NCBI GenBank assembly: GCA_946413815.1
Contig: CAMKMD010000036.1
Coordinates: 1 to 42,516 of the forward strand
Direction of reading: 5' to 3'
Source of the DNA: an uncultured Ruminococcus sp.
GTDB taxonomy: Bacteria > Bacillota > Clostridia > Oscillospirales > Ruminococcaceae
DNA: 42,516 nucleotides
Shown piece after piece: positions 24,926-31,914 of the stretch (within the stretch, counting starts at the first letter, position 1; each line of letters starts with the position of its first letter). Under the pieces are notes generated by a model that had not been told where the DNA came from, made no database searches, and saw only the letters and a program-made list of their open reading frames with translations. The position numbers and the translations under genes are program-made.

Positions 24926-25331
24926 GCCCCTCAGTCTGTCAATACACCTTACATTCACAAATAAGCGGGGCGATGCAGGCATCGCCCCCTACATTTTGCT
25001 ATGGCAGAATAGGCGTATGTAGGGGCGGATGTTCACATCCGCCCGCCGTCATATATACCGGTTGTAGGGACCGCCTTTGGCGGTCCGGTGGGTAACAAAC
25101 CGATGTGAGAGATACGGGCTGCCAAAGGCAGCCCCTACACAAGCAAACGTATAACAGCCAAAATGAAGGGGCGCACAGCGTGCGCCCCTCAGTCTGTTAA
25201 TACACCTTACATTCACAATTAAGCGGGGCGATGCAGGCATCGCCCCCTACATTTTGCTATGGAGGAATCGGCGTTTGTAGGGGCGGATGCCAACATCTGC
25301 CCTCTTGACTTCTGCGATAACTGACTTTTTT
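24926..25331. repeat. Palindrome-rich repeat element, copy B
   Basis: This block repeats copy A (9996-10399) in the same order and direction with scattered substitutions: the GGGCGATG/CATCGCCC hairpin, GGGCGGATG/CATCCGCCC, GGACCGCC/GGCGGTCC, GGGCTGCC/GGCAGCCC and GGGGCGCAC/GTGCGCCCC, with the internal direct repeat at about 24929-25044 and 25188-25304. The outer AGAGCGCACC hairpins of copy A are missing: the left end is only GCCCCTCAGTCTGTC and the right end stops at TAACTGACTTTTTT. It begins 44 bp after the regulator gene and ends 90 bp before the tail-like genes. Confidence 0.85.
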
Positions 25332-25339
25332 ATGCACCT

Positions 25340-25371
25340 ACAACGTTTTCACGTTGTACTGTGCTGTTTTC
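25340..25371 (+). terminator. Weak terminator-like hairpin before the tail-like genes
   Basis: A 7-bp perfect stem ACAACGT/ACGTTGT with loop TTTC (25340-25357) is followed by ACTGTGCTGTTTT, a poor U tract. No clear promoter is visible between it and the gene at 25421. Confidence 0.35.
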
Positions 25372-25420
25372 CCGCCCCCTTATGGAGATACTGTCACTAT
25401 CCCGCATAAGGAGGAATGAT

Positions 25421-26050
25421 ATGAAAGTAATCGCAAACGGGAAAAAAATCCCGACTCACGCCTTCGGCGAGCTTTTCGTACATGGCGAGAAGCTGGCCGA
25501 TACTATAGAATTCGTCGTGGACAGATACTACGGCGGCAGCGACCTTGGGGGCTGCACGTTCTGCATCAGAGGTCTCACTGAGGACGGCTGGGAGCTTAAC
25601 CAGACCCTTCTGCCGGTCATACTCGATAACGAGATACATCTCAGCTGGCGGGTATCAGACAATTTCACGGGCAGAGCCGGAAAGCTGCGCCTTGAGCTGA
25701 GAGCGAGCCGCACAGGGGAAAACGAGGAAGAGCTGCTGATACTGAAATACCGTATGCCGCCTGTAACCGTCGCCCCAACCATCGCCGGCCCTAATGGCCC
25801 TGTACCCGAAACTGCCGAGCAGGCTGTCAGCCAGATAAACGAGGCTGTTGCGGAGGGGCTTGAAGCTCTTATTGAGGAGCAGGAGAGCTTCGACCTCGAT
25901 GAGGTCAGGGCAAGACTTGACGCCATGGATGCTGCTATCGCCGTATTCCTTGCCCGCCCTGAGGTCATACCCATGACAGCGGCGGAATACGCCTCTTCCG
26001 TCCATAAGGAGAACGCCCTGTACGTCATTATCGGGGAGGATGAAGCATGA
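25421..26050 (+). CDS. Phage baseplate/tail-like protein (hypothetical)
   Basis: A 209-residue protein starting at ATG 25421 after AAGGAGG; the longer open frame upstream lacks a ribosome site. The first about 110 residues (KVIANGKKIPTHAFGELFVH, LADTIEFVVDRYYGGSDLGG, then alternating beta-strand text with WELNQT and HLSWRVSDNF) resemble the N-terminal domain of phage baseplate upper (BppU-like) proteins in Firmicutes. The rest has an acidic helical stretch (QAVSQINEAVAEGLEALIEE) that could trimerise, as in tail fibres. It overlaps the next gene by ATGA. No phage head, portal, terminase or lysis gene is near. The assignment rests on pattern memory, not on a search. Confidence 0.55.
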   Translation: MKVIANGKKIPTHAFGELFVHGEKLADTIEFVVDRYYGGSDLGGCTFCIRGLTEDGWELNQTLLPVILDNEIHLSWRVSDNFTGRAGKLRLELRASRTGENEEELLILKYRMPPVTVAPTIAGPNGPVPETAEQAVSQINEAVAEGLEALIEEQESFDLDEVRARLDAMDAAIAVFLARPEVIPMTAAEYASSVHKENALYVIIGEDEA

Positions 26051-26937
26051 GAGGAAGAGGCACAGCAAGCGACCCCTATATCATTACGTCTCCGGCAGAG
26101 CTCTACGCTATGGAGACTGTCGGCTCCCCGGGTACTTACTTCGCCCTCGGCTGCGATATCGATTTAGGCGGCACTCCCGCGGAGGAGACATTTCTGCCCG
26201 TGGTGCTCAACTGCCGCCGCCTTGACGGCAGGGGGTTCCGCATACGCAACATTCTTTCGGTGCTTCATGAGGGGGCAGTCTGCATCTTCCTCATACCTCC
26301 GGCGGCAGAGAGTCCGGCTTTGAAAGACCTGGTCATTGAGAACGCTCATCTCACGGCACCGGCAGCGGGGCTTTTCGGAGGCCGGCAGACAACTGTCACA
26401 CTGGAGGGGTGCCGCATATCGGCCTCCCTCACCTGCACGGGGGCGGCATCGGAGGACTTCAGCATCTTCGGCGCTCCTGTGGATGCAGTGCGCTGCTCCT
26501 TCATGCTGAAGATACGCTTTGAGCATCAGCAGTCCATACTCAGCGGAGGCAGCCTCTCCCGCTGTCAGTTCAGGCTCGATATGGAAGCGGGACATATGTT
26601 CCCCGGAACTATGGGGGCTTACCCCCTCTTTGAGAACGTCAGCGCCTCCGACACCTATTTCATGGGCAGGATAGAGGGCTGTGACCCCTACCGCACCCGC
26701 TGCCTTATCTTCAACATCGTGACCCTTATGAACTGTTATGCGGTGCTGACCGCCGAGGGCGAGGCCTATGTCACGGATACCATCAACACACGCGCTGCCA
26801 CTCCCTGCTTCTACAACAATGACACCGGCTGCACCGGCACTCTGATACTCAGCGCTTTCAACGGTCTCACTCCGGAACAGTGCAGAGACGCCGCCTATCT
26901 CCGCTCCATCGGATTCGACTGCGGAGGAGGTGAATGA
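26047..26937 (+). CDS. GLUG-like beta-helix protein, putative tail/surface protein
   Basis: A 296-residue protein translationally coupled to the gene before it (ATGA overlap, GGGGAGG upstream). It opens with GRGTASDPYIITSPAELYAM, the phrase that starts many GLUG/right-handed beta-helix proteins, then CDIDLGGT, LDGRGFRIRNILSVL, LKDLVIENAHLTAPAAGLFG and strand-turn repeats rich in Cys, Gly and Ser. The N-terminus of this type occurs both in bacterial surface proteins and in receptor-binding tail proteins of clostridial phages. There is no signal peptide, which favours assembly from the cytoplasm, as in a phage particle, over secretion. Confidence 0.55.
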   Translation: MRGRGTASDPYIITSPAELYAMETVGSPGTYFALGCDIDLGGTPAEETFLPVVLNCRRLDGRGFRIRNILSVLHEGAVCIFLIPPAAESPALKDLVIENAHLTAPAAGLFGGRQTTVTLEGCRISASLTCTGAASEDFSIFGAPVDAVRCSFMLKIRFEHQQSILSGGSLSRCQFRLDMEAGHMFPGTMGAYPLFENVSASDTYFMGRIEGCDPYRTRCLIFNIVTLMNCYAVLTAEGEAYVTDTINTRAATPCFYNNDTGCTGTLILSAFNGLTPEQCRDAAYLRSIGFDCGGGE

Positions 26938-26938
26938 T

Positions 26939-27223
26939 ATGGGGTTTATGATAATACCCGGCAGGAACGATGGCTACCCCTGCATCCCCGAGCTGCCGGA
27001 CCTGCCTCAGAACGCGGATATGATACCCCCTCTGCCGGATATGTACCTGCGCTGCGAGGAGGGCGTGAACGGCGGATATCCCGCTATACCGTCACTTTCC
27101 GCCCCTGAGCTCTTTCTCTCGCAGTTCATTTCGGCATCACATCCGACGGGGGTGATGTACTTCGGCGAGGCTCCTGTCAGAGCAGCCTTTTTCGGGGAAG
27201 AATGCGTGCTTCTGAGGTGGTGA
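26939..27223 (+). CDS. Small protein with two GYPxIP motifs, third gene of the tail-like unit
   Basis: A 94-residue protein. The ATG at 26939, 8 nt after GGAGGAGG, is preferred; a GTG at 26930 in the same frame would sit inside the ribosome site. It contains NDGYPCIPELP near the start and NGGYPAIPSLS in the middle; xNxGYPxL/I phrases close the GLUG-type proteins of the preceding family, so this gene may supply the piece that other proteins have at their C-terminus. It starts one base after the stop of the preceding gene. No signal peptide or known domain is seen. Confidence 0.6.
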   Translation: MGFMIIPGRNDGYPCIPELPDLPQNADMIPPLPDMYLRCEEGVNGGYPAIPSLSAPELFLSQFISASHPTGVMYFGEAPVRAAFFGEECVLLRW

Positions 27224-27266
27224 GAAGCGGCAGAAATAAAAAAACGTGAATTTCAACAAAATAGTG

Positions 27267-27295
27267 TTGACAAATGAACTCAAACAGGTTATAAT
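27267..27295 (+). promoter_or_regulatory. Perfect consensus promoter of a short transcript
   Basis: TTGACA (27267-27272) and TATAAT (27290-27295) are exactly 17 nt apart. Transcription should start near 27302. The only product before the terminator at 27484-27515 is the 19-codon ORF below or the RNA itself. Confidence 0.9.
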
Positions 27296-27386
27296 ATATA
27301 CATGGAGTGGAATATAGGATTATACGAGAGATCGTATTAAAGTTGATGTTCTGTTTTCCGCTTCGCTGTAACAGGAGGTTGGTCCA

Positions 27387-27446
27387 ATGGCACGATCAGG
27401 AAATCACAATGATGAGACGGTCTGCGGTACCATTTCTGTTCATTGA
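27387..27446 (+). CDS. 19-residue small ORF in a dedicated transcript
   Basis: ATG at 27387 lies 8 nt after a perfect AGGAGG (27373-27378), and the frame encodes MARSGNHNDETVCGTISVH before TGA. It has one cysteine, mixed charge and no hydrophobic signal. The transcript runs from a perfect promoter (start near 27302) to a strong terminator (27484-27515), about 215 nt, and the leader holds a GNRA-type hairpin ATACGA-GAGA-TCGTAT (27322-27337). A short peptide, a regulatory leader peptide or a dual-function small RNA are all possible. No radical SAM, export or sensor gene is adjacent. I know no family for it. Confidence 0.5.
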   Translation: MARSGNHNDETVCGTISVH

Positions 27447-27483
27447 TATGCTTCAGATGTAATAATTCACTATACAAAAAGAG

Positions 27484-27515
27484 TCTCCTTCGCCCTCTGC
27501 GGAGGAGATTTTTTT
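27484..27515 (+). terminator. Strong terminator of the short transcript
   Basis: A 10-bp stem (TCTCCTTCGC/GCGGAGGAGA, one G-U pair) with a 5-nt loop is followed by TTTTTTT. Confidence 0.95.
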
Positions 27516-27539
27516 GTTATGGCAACAAAGGGATAAAAC

Positions 27540-27577
27540 AAGCTCCCGCAGAGTACCGGTGTACCCTGCAGGAGCTT
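27540..27577 (-). terminator. Terminator of the GDPD-birA unit
   Basis: A 12-bp stem (AAGCTCCCGCAG with CTGCAGGAGCTT, one C-A mismatch) is followed on the minus strand by GTTTTATCCC. Confidence 0.75.
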
Positions 27578-27581
27578 ATTG

Positions 27582-28565
27582 CTATCTTTTTATCCTCAGA
27601 AGATTCGCCTCACCGGAGGAGAGATGCCTCTCGCTGCCGTCCGGGAGGAGTATCATCAGGTTTGCGTTGTCGTCAATGCCTATGGCACGTCCTGAAAGGG
27701 ATATACCGCCCACGTTCGCCGTGACCTCATGGCCTGTGAGCAGCTCGCGGCGGCGGTACTCCGGCAGGAATTCCCGTGTCACCACTCTGCCGAGATAGAG
27801 CTCGAGCCGGCCGAGCAGCTCGGCACAGAGGGCGCTGCGGCTGACGAGTACGCCTGTCTCGTCCTCTATGGAGGTGACTATCCTGCTGAGCTCCTCGCCG
27901 AAATCATCGCCTGTCTTTCCCACGTTGATGCCTATGCCTATCACCGCATAGTCCAGCGACTTCATCTCAAGGCCGAGGGAGGCCTCCGTGAGGATGCCGC
28001 ATATCTTCTTCCCGTTCATATACAGGTCATTCACCCATTTTATGCGGACGCTCTGTCCGCAGAGGGCTTCTACTGCCTCTGCCGCGGCGCAGGCTGCGGC
28101 TGCTGTTATCATGGCTGCGGCGTCAAGGCCGAATTCGGGACGCACTACGATACTGACATAGAGCCCCTTCCCCGGAGGTGATATGAACGACCTTCCGAGT
28201 CTTCCCTTTCCGGCGGTCTGGCGGTCTGCGACTACCGTAGTGCCGTGGACTGCTCCGGCCGAGGCGAGCTTCTTGGCGTAGTTGTTGGTGGAATCGGTCT
28301 CATCGAGTACCACAAGGCTCCTGCCGAGACGTACTGTTTCAAGGCGTGCAGATATCAGCTCGGGAGAAAGGCGGTTGCTGTTCTCAGCTATGCGGTAGCC
28401 TCTTGACTTGACGGACTCTATCCGGTAGCCCTCTGCCTCAAGGGACTTCACTGCCTTCCATACGGCATTGCGGCTGACTCCGAGAGCTGCTGCGGCTGCT
28501 GTACCGGATGTGTATTCGTCTCCGGCCTCTGCAAGTATCTTCAGCAGGCTTTCCTTTACGTTCAT
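27582..28565 (-). CDS. birA: Bifunctional biotin-protein ligase / biotin repressor
   Basis: A 327-residue protein. Residues about 5-60 are a winged HTH (TSGTAAAAALGVSRNAVWKA VKSLEAEGY), followed by the ligase core: DETDSTNNYAK, ADRQTAGKGRLGR (the GRGRxGR nucleotide loop), then IKWVNDLYMNGKKICGILTE and AVIGIGINVG, and a small C-terminal SH3-like domain (GHEVTANVGGISLSGRAIGI). It attaches biotin to carboxylase carrier proteins and, with the HTH, can repress biotin genes. No carboxylase or biotin gene is in the window. It begins 27 nt after the GDPD gene and is probably co-transcribed. Confidence 0.95.
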   Translation of the reverse strand: MNVKESLLKILAEAGDEYTSGTAAAAALGVSRNAVWKAVKSLEAEGYRIESVKSRGYRIAENSNRLSPELISARLETVRLGRSLVVLDETDSTNNYAKKLASAGAVHGTTVVADRQTAGKGRLGRSFISPPGKGLYVSIVVRPEFGLDAAAMITAAAACAAAEAVEALCGQSVRIKWVNDLYMNGKKICGILTEASLGLEMKSLDYAVIGIGINVGKTGDDFGEELSRIVTSIEDETGVLVSRSALCAELLGRLELYLGRVVTREFLPEYRRRELLTGHEVTANVGGISLSGRAIGIDDNANLMILLPDGSERHLSSGEANLLRIKR

Positions 28566-28592
28566 GATACTCTCCTTTCGCGGGAAGTTCCT

Positions 28593-30410
28593 TTATCCGC
28601 CGAAAACAAGGCGCAGGACGTTGAGCACTGTTTCGCCGGAGCTGTTTGAATAGATTATCTCAGCCGCCTTGTCCGGCCGGTTGGTTATGATGTTATCGAC
28701 ACCCATTGATACCATGCGGCGGATGTATGCCGGACGGTCTACCGTCCATACGAATATCCTCTTGCCGTTCTGGTGGGCGTTATTGACTACTGTCTGGTTT
28801 ACGAAGAGGTAGTTCATGCTCAGGGCATCCACGTTGTTCATCTGCGAGAATGCCATTATTGTAGACACATTTGCAATTATACCGGTCTTGATGGTCGGGT
28901 CGAGCTGCTTCACCCTCCTGAGGGCGGGATAGGAGAAGGAGGTCACATAGCAGGAATCCTCGATGCCGTATTCCTGAATTACTGCGACTGTCGCCTCGGC
29001 TGTCCTTACGGGCTCGCCGGCATCCTTTATCTCGATATTCATAAGCTTCTCGCCGTCTACCAGTGCGAGCACATCGGAGAGGAGCATTATCCTTGCATCA
29101 TCGAATTCACCGCCGCTGCTGAACCAGCTTCCGGCAGAGTACTTCTGGAGCTCGTCGTAGGTATACCCCGACAGCTTTCCCTTTCCGTCAGTAGTCCTGT
29201 CTATGGTGAGGTCGTGGAAGACCACGAGTTTTCCGTCGGAGGTGAGCTGCACATCCAGCTCGATATAATCGGCGGGACTGTCCACGGCGGCCTCAAAGGC
29301 ATACTTCGTGTTCTCCGGAGCGACCTTGGAGAAGCCTCTGTGAGCAGTTATCTGGGTATCGGAGAGTATGCCTACATTCAGGCTGATATTGCCCTTGTAG
29401 AGCGCCTTGACGTAGGAGAGGTTGAGCAGAAGGCCGGATACAACAGTGCCGCACATTATGACCGCCCTGACAGGAGAAGAGAGCTTGCTGCCGCTGCGTT
29501 CGGGAAGTATCACATTGTCTGAGCTGTCGATATCCTCAAAGAATTTTGATGTGAGCCAGCATATTATCACAGGCCCCGAAAGGAAGGAGCCTATTGCAAG
29601 GAATACCTTGCTGCCGTAGCTGAGCACCCTGAGAGAGGAGGTCAGAGCCCTGCCCGGACGGGAAAAGCCCTTGATGAAGAGCAGCACGACGAAGCTGACT
29701 GCGAATACTATAACGGCAGTCATCAGGGCGAGGAAGAGGCTCCAGAGAAGGAGCGAGAGCGCCATCTTCAGCTTTCTGCCGTTCAGAAGCTGTCTGCTGC
29801 GTACTGATGATTCACGGAAGCTGAGGTCCGTGAGGACGAGAAAGTGCATGGTATAGCTCTTTCCGGCAATGATGACGACGAAGAGGAGCTGTATAAGGAT
29901 ATAGACTGCGATAAGCCCCTTCGTGCCGGCGGAACGGAATATCTCCCTCAGCACAGGCATGAGCGGTGCGGTGAAGGAAGCCGAGGATAGGGTGAACTGT
30001 GCCATAGGCATATACACCATAAACAACAGGAAGCTGAATATGCCGCCGCTGTGGAAGGCCTTGCGTAGGGAATAGATACCGGTGCGGAACATATTCCCGA
30101 CGGATATCCGTTCCCGCCTGAGATAGCAGGCGAAGCAGCCTGTCAGCGCCGTAAGCTCCACGAAAGAGAATACTGCTATGACAAAGAGCATAATGACGAG
30201 GAAGGCTACAGTCGCAGGATTTTTCAGATAGGTGAGGATATGCTCATCGGAGAGGTACTTTATATGCGCCGCCTTCATGGTGACTTTCAGCAGCAATGCC
30301 ATTGCGGGTGCTCCTATAGCGAGCACGACGAGCCTGAACAGAAGCTCGAAAAGAAGAAAGCTCGGAGCGGAACGAACGAAGGCTCCGGCAGATTTGAAGA
30401 ACTTTTTCAT
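28593..30410 (-). CDS. Membrane-anchored glycerophosphodiester phosphodiesterase
   Basis: A 605-residue protein. The first about 340 residues hold six to eight transmembrane helices of the GPDPase membrane-domain type; the rest is a GDPD TIM barrel beginning TAHRGFSKVAPENTKYAFE with catalytic His357, metal-binding Glu and Asp in YIELDVQLTSDG, and the second His in VVFHDLTIDRTTDG. It would hydrolyse glycerophosphodiesters from phospholipid or teichoic acid to glycerol-3-phosphate and an alcohol, with the catalytic domain probably outside the membrane. It is the first gene of an operon with birA. In Firmicutes such enzymes are linked to lipoteichoic acid recycling; that link is inferred here. 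Confidence 0.93.
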   Translation of the reverse strand: MKKFFKSAGAFVRSAPSFLLFELLFRLVVLAIGAPAMALLLKVTMKAAHIKYLSDEHILTYLKNPATVAFLVIMLFVIAVFSFVELTALTGCFACYLRRERISVGNMFRTGIYSLRKAFHSGGIFSFLLFMVYMPMAQFTLSSASFTAPLMPVLREIFRSAGTKGLIAVYILIQLLFVVIIAGKSYTMHFLVLTDLSFRESSVRSRQLLNGRKLKMALSLLLWSLFLALMTAVIVFAVSFVVLLFIKGFSRPGRALTSSLRVLSYGSKVFLAIGSFLSGPVIICWLTSKFFEDIDSSDNVILPERSGSKLSSPVRAVIMCGTVVSGLLLNLSYVKALYKGNISLNVGILSDTQITAHRGFSKVAPENTKYAFEAAVDSPADYIELDVQLTSDGKLVVFHDLTIDRTTDGKGKLSGYTYDELQKYSAGSWFSSGGEFDDARIMLLSDVLALVDGEKLMNIEIKDAGEPVRTAEATVAVIQEYGIEDSCYVTSFSYPALRRVKQLDPTIKTGIIANVSTIMAFSQMNNVDALSMNYLFVNQTVVNNAHQNGKRIFVWTVDRPAYIRRMVSMGVDNIITNRPDKAAEIIYSNSSGETVLNVLRLVFGG

Positions 30411-30442
30411 AGTTATCTCCTGAACCGTTTATTGACTATTTC

Positions 30443-30471
30443 ATTATAGAACTATTCGGGGGAAAAGTCAA
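30443..30471 (-). promoter_or_regulatory. Promoter of the GDPD-birA operon
   Basis: On the minus strand TTGACT (30471-30466) and TATAAT (30448-30443) are 17 nt apart, with TCAGGAG before the GDPD start. Confidence 0.85.
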
Positions 30472-30525
30472 TAATTAATGTGTGTTTATCAGGAGCCGCT
30501 GCCATACAGCTGCCGGTCAGAGGTA

Positions 30526-30561
30526 CAAAAAAGCAGGGCGGTGTTATCAGCACAGCCCTGC
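30526..30561 (-). terminator. Terminator overlapping the stop of the first LRR gene
   Basis: A 7-bp stem GCAGGGC (30533-30539) / GCCCTGC (30555-30561) with a 15-nt loop is followed on the minus strand by TTTTTTG. The far arm lies inside the last codons of the LRR gene (stop at 30547), so the coding end doubles as the hairpin. Confidence 0.8.
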
Positions 30562-31566
30562 ATCTTTCATTTGTATGTATACTGCGTCGCCGCCGGTTAT
30601 GCCGGGGATGCCGTCACAGTCGGCGTTCAGGAAGCCCTCGTTATAGAGGGGATATTTCTCCTGATTGGCTATATACTGCAGCACTGTCACGGCGTCGGAT
30701 AAGTTTACCACACCGTCGCAGTTTGCGTCGCCTGCGTGTACTGCGGCTGCTGCTGCCTGTGTTGCGGCTGCCGCCTGCGTTGGTGCGTAGTCTGCTGTCT
30801 GTCCGGGTTCATCGCTCGTGCTGCCGCTTCCCCACTGATGCCAGCCTCCGCCGCCTATATACCCTTCTTCGCCGCCGGAATACGGGTCATAGCCGCCGGG
30901 CTCGTCATAGGACGGAGCCGCCGCTGCCGTGTTGTTGTATTTTATAACAGCGTTCCCGAGTTCATCGTTTGGTATACCTACCGAGATCTCCTGCCACTGC
31001 TCCGGTGTCCCTTCAAATACTATCTCCGCAAGAGCACTGCAGCCGGTGAAGGCGGAGCTTTCGATATATGTGACGGTTGAAGGTATGGTCACGCTCTCGA
31101 GAGAGGTGCAGCCGTAGAAAAGACTTCCGTTTATCCCGATGAGACCATCGGGTAGGCGCATCTCCTTCAGTGCGCTGCAATAGGAGAAGGCCGAGCCCTC
31201 TATCTCTTCGATATGGCCCGGGATGTATATGTGCTCGAGGGTATAGCAATGGCTGAATGCGCTCATGCCTATGGTGGTTATGCTGTCCGGCAGCGCTATT
31301 CCGGTCACGCTGTAGCAGGAGAAGAAGGCCTGCGGCGCCACGGCTGTGACTGCACGGCTGTTTATCTTCTCCGGCACTGATATCATGCCTTCGGCATCTC
31401 TCTGACATTTTGTGAGGGTCAGGGTAGAGTCAGTATTGAAGTTGTCGAAGACGAGAGGCTCCTTCCTGTAAAGGACGGCCGCTGCCTGACCTGCTGTCAT
31501 GCAGGTCACGGAGACAGCTGCGGCAAGAAAGACCGCAGCCGCTCTGTAAAGTTTTCCTATTCTCAT
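30547..31566 (-). CDS. Secreted BspA-like LRR protein with C-terminal dockerin (short paralog)
   Basis: A 339-residue protein with a signal peptide (residues 1-30, cleavage near GQAAA), about six LRR_5/BspA-type repeats (60-212; for example YSVTGIALPDSITTIGMSAF, ALKEMRLPDGLIGINGSLFY), one GTPEQWQEI motif, a Gly/Tyr/Ala-rich linker (213-278) and a type I dockerin (279-339). Both calcium loops are complete: DANCDGVVNLSD and DCDGIPGITGGD. It would be exported and docked onto a cohesin-bearing scaffold, where LRRs could bind a polymer, host cell or another protein. No cohesin gene lies in the window. It is the smallest of three paralogs in tandem and carries its own terminator. Confidence 0.9.
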   Translation of the reverse strand: MRIGKLYRAAAVFLAAAVSVTCMTAGQAAAVLYRKEPLVFDNFNTDSTLTLTKCQRDAEGMISVPEKINSRAVTAVAPQAFFSCYSVTGIALPDSITTIGMSAFSHCYTLEHIYIPGHIEEIEGSAFSYCSALKEMRLPDGLIGINGSLFYGCTSLESVTIPSTVTYIESSAFTGCSALAEIVFEGTPEQWQEISVGIPNDELGNAVIKYNNTAAAAPSYDEPGGYDPYSGGEEGYIGGGGWHQWGSGSTSDEPGQTADYAPTQAAAATQAAAAAVHAGDANCDGVVNLSDAVTVLQYIANQEKYPLYNEGFLNADCDGIPGITGGDAVYIQMKDAGLC

Positions 31567-31582
31567 TTCCTTATTTCTCTTA

Positions 31583-31676
31583 TCTCTTAATTACGCCCGC
31601 ATCGATCCCGGGGATCGAAAGTGCTTTTTCCCTGTTGTGTCCTCTTGTCCTCCGGCATCTTCATATACACAGCCTC
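31583..31676 (-). pseudogene. Possible remnant of a dockerin gene end
   Basis: The 348-bp gap between two LRR/dockerin genes has no good ORF, but on the minus strand 31606-31583 encodes IDAGVIKR followed by TAA, close to IDAGVIPKK at the end of the 1113-residue paralog (14 of 18 bases equal over the core). About 45 bp upstream, 31676-31651 matches the DAVY...MKDAG end of the 339-residue paralog with mostly third-position changes, a 6-nt deletion and a 1-nt frameshift. These are short matches and chance is possible. An 85-codon frame over the region has no ribosome site. No promoter is clear. Confidence 0.3.
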
Positions 31677-31914
31677 TGTGCTATGAGCCTGTGTTGTACT
31701 GCGGTGCTGTGAGAACTGTTTTTCCGGATATGTTCGGCTTGTCATAATTGACGGCACAGCCACTGACCGCCTAAATGCCGGTGCCTGCGCCTGCTTCTGC
31801 GGCGGGCACGCCTGCCGCCGCTCTGAAGCCTGCCGCAGCTCCATCGGGGAACTGCGGCGGAGTTTCCCATATTCATCCTTATACCATTTTATATAGATAT
31901 CATGTTTTCTGTTT

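Noticed and set aside
27302..27340. 12-codon frame starting at the predicted first base of the short transcript (MEWNIGLYERSY)
   Set aside because: Leaderless start and very short length; probably chance, although its ATG coincides with the expected start of transcription.
31590..31625. TTCGATCC word resembling a tRNA T loop
   Set aside because: No acceptor, D or anticodon arm can be folded around it; it is part of a small palindrome.
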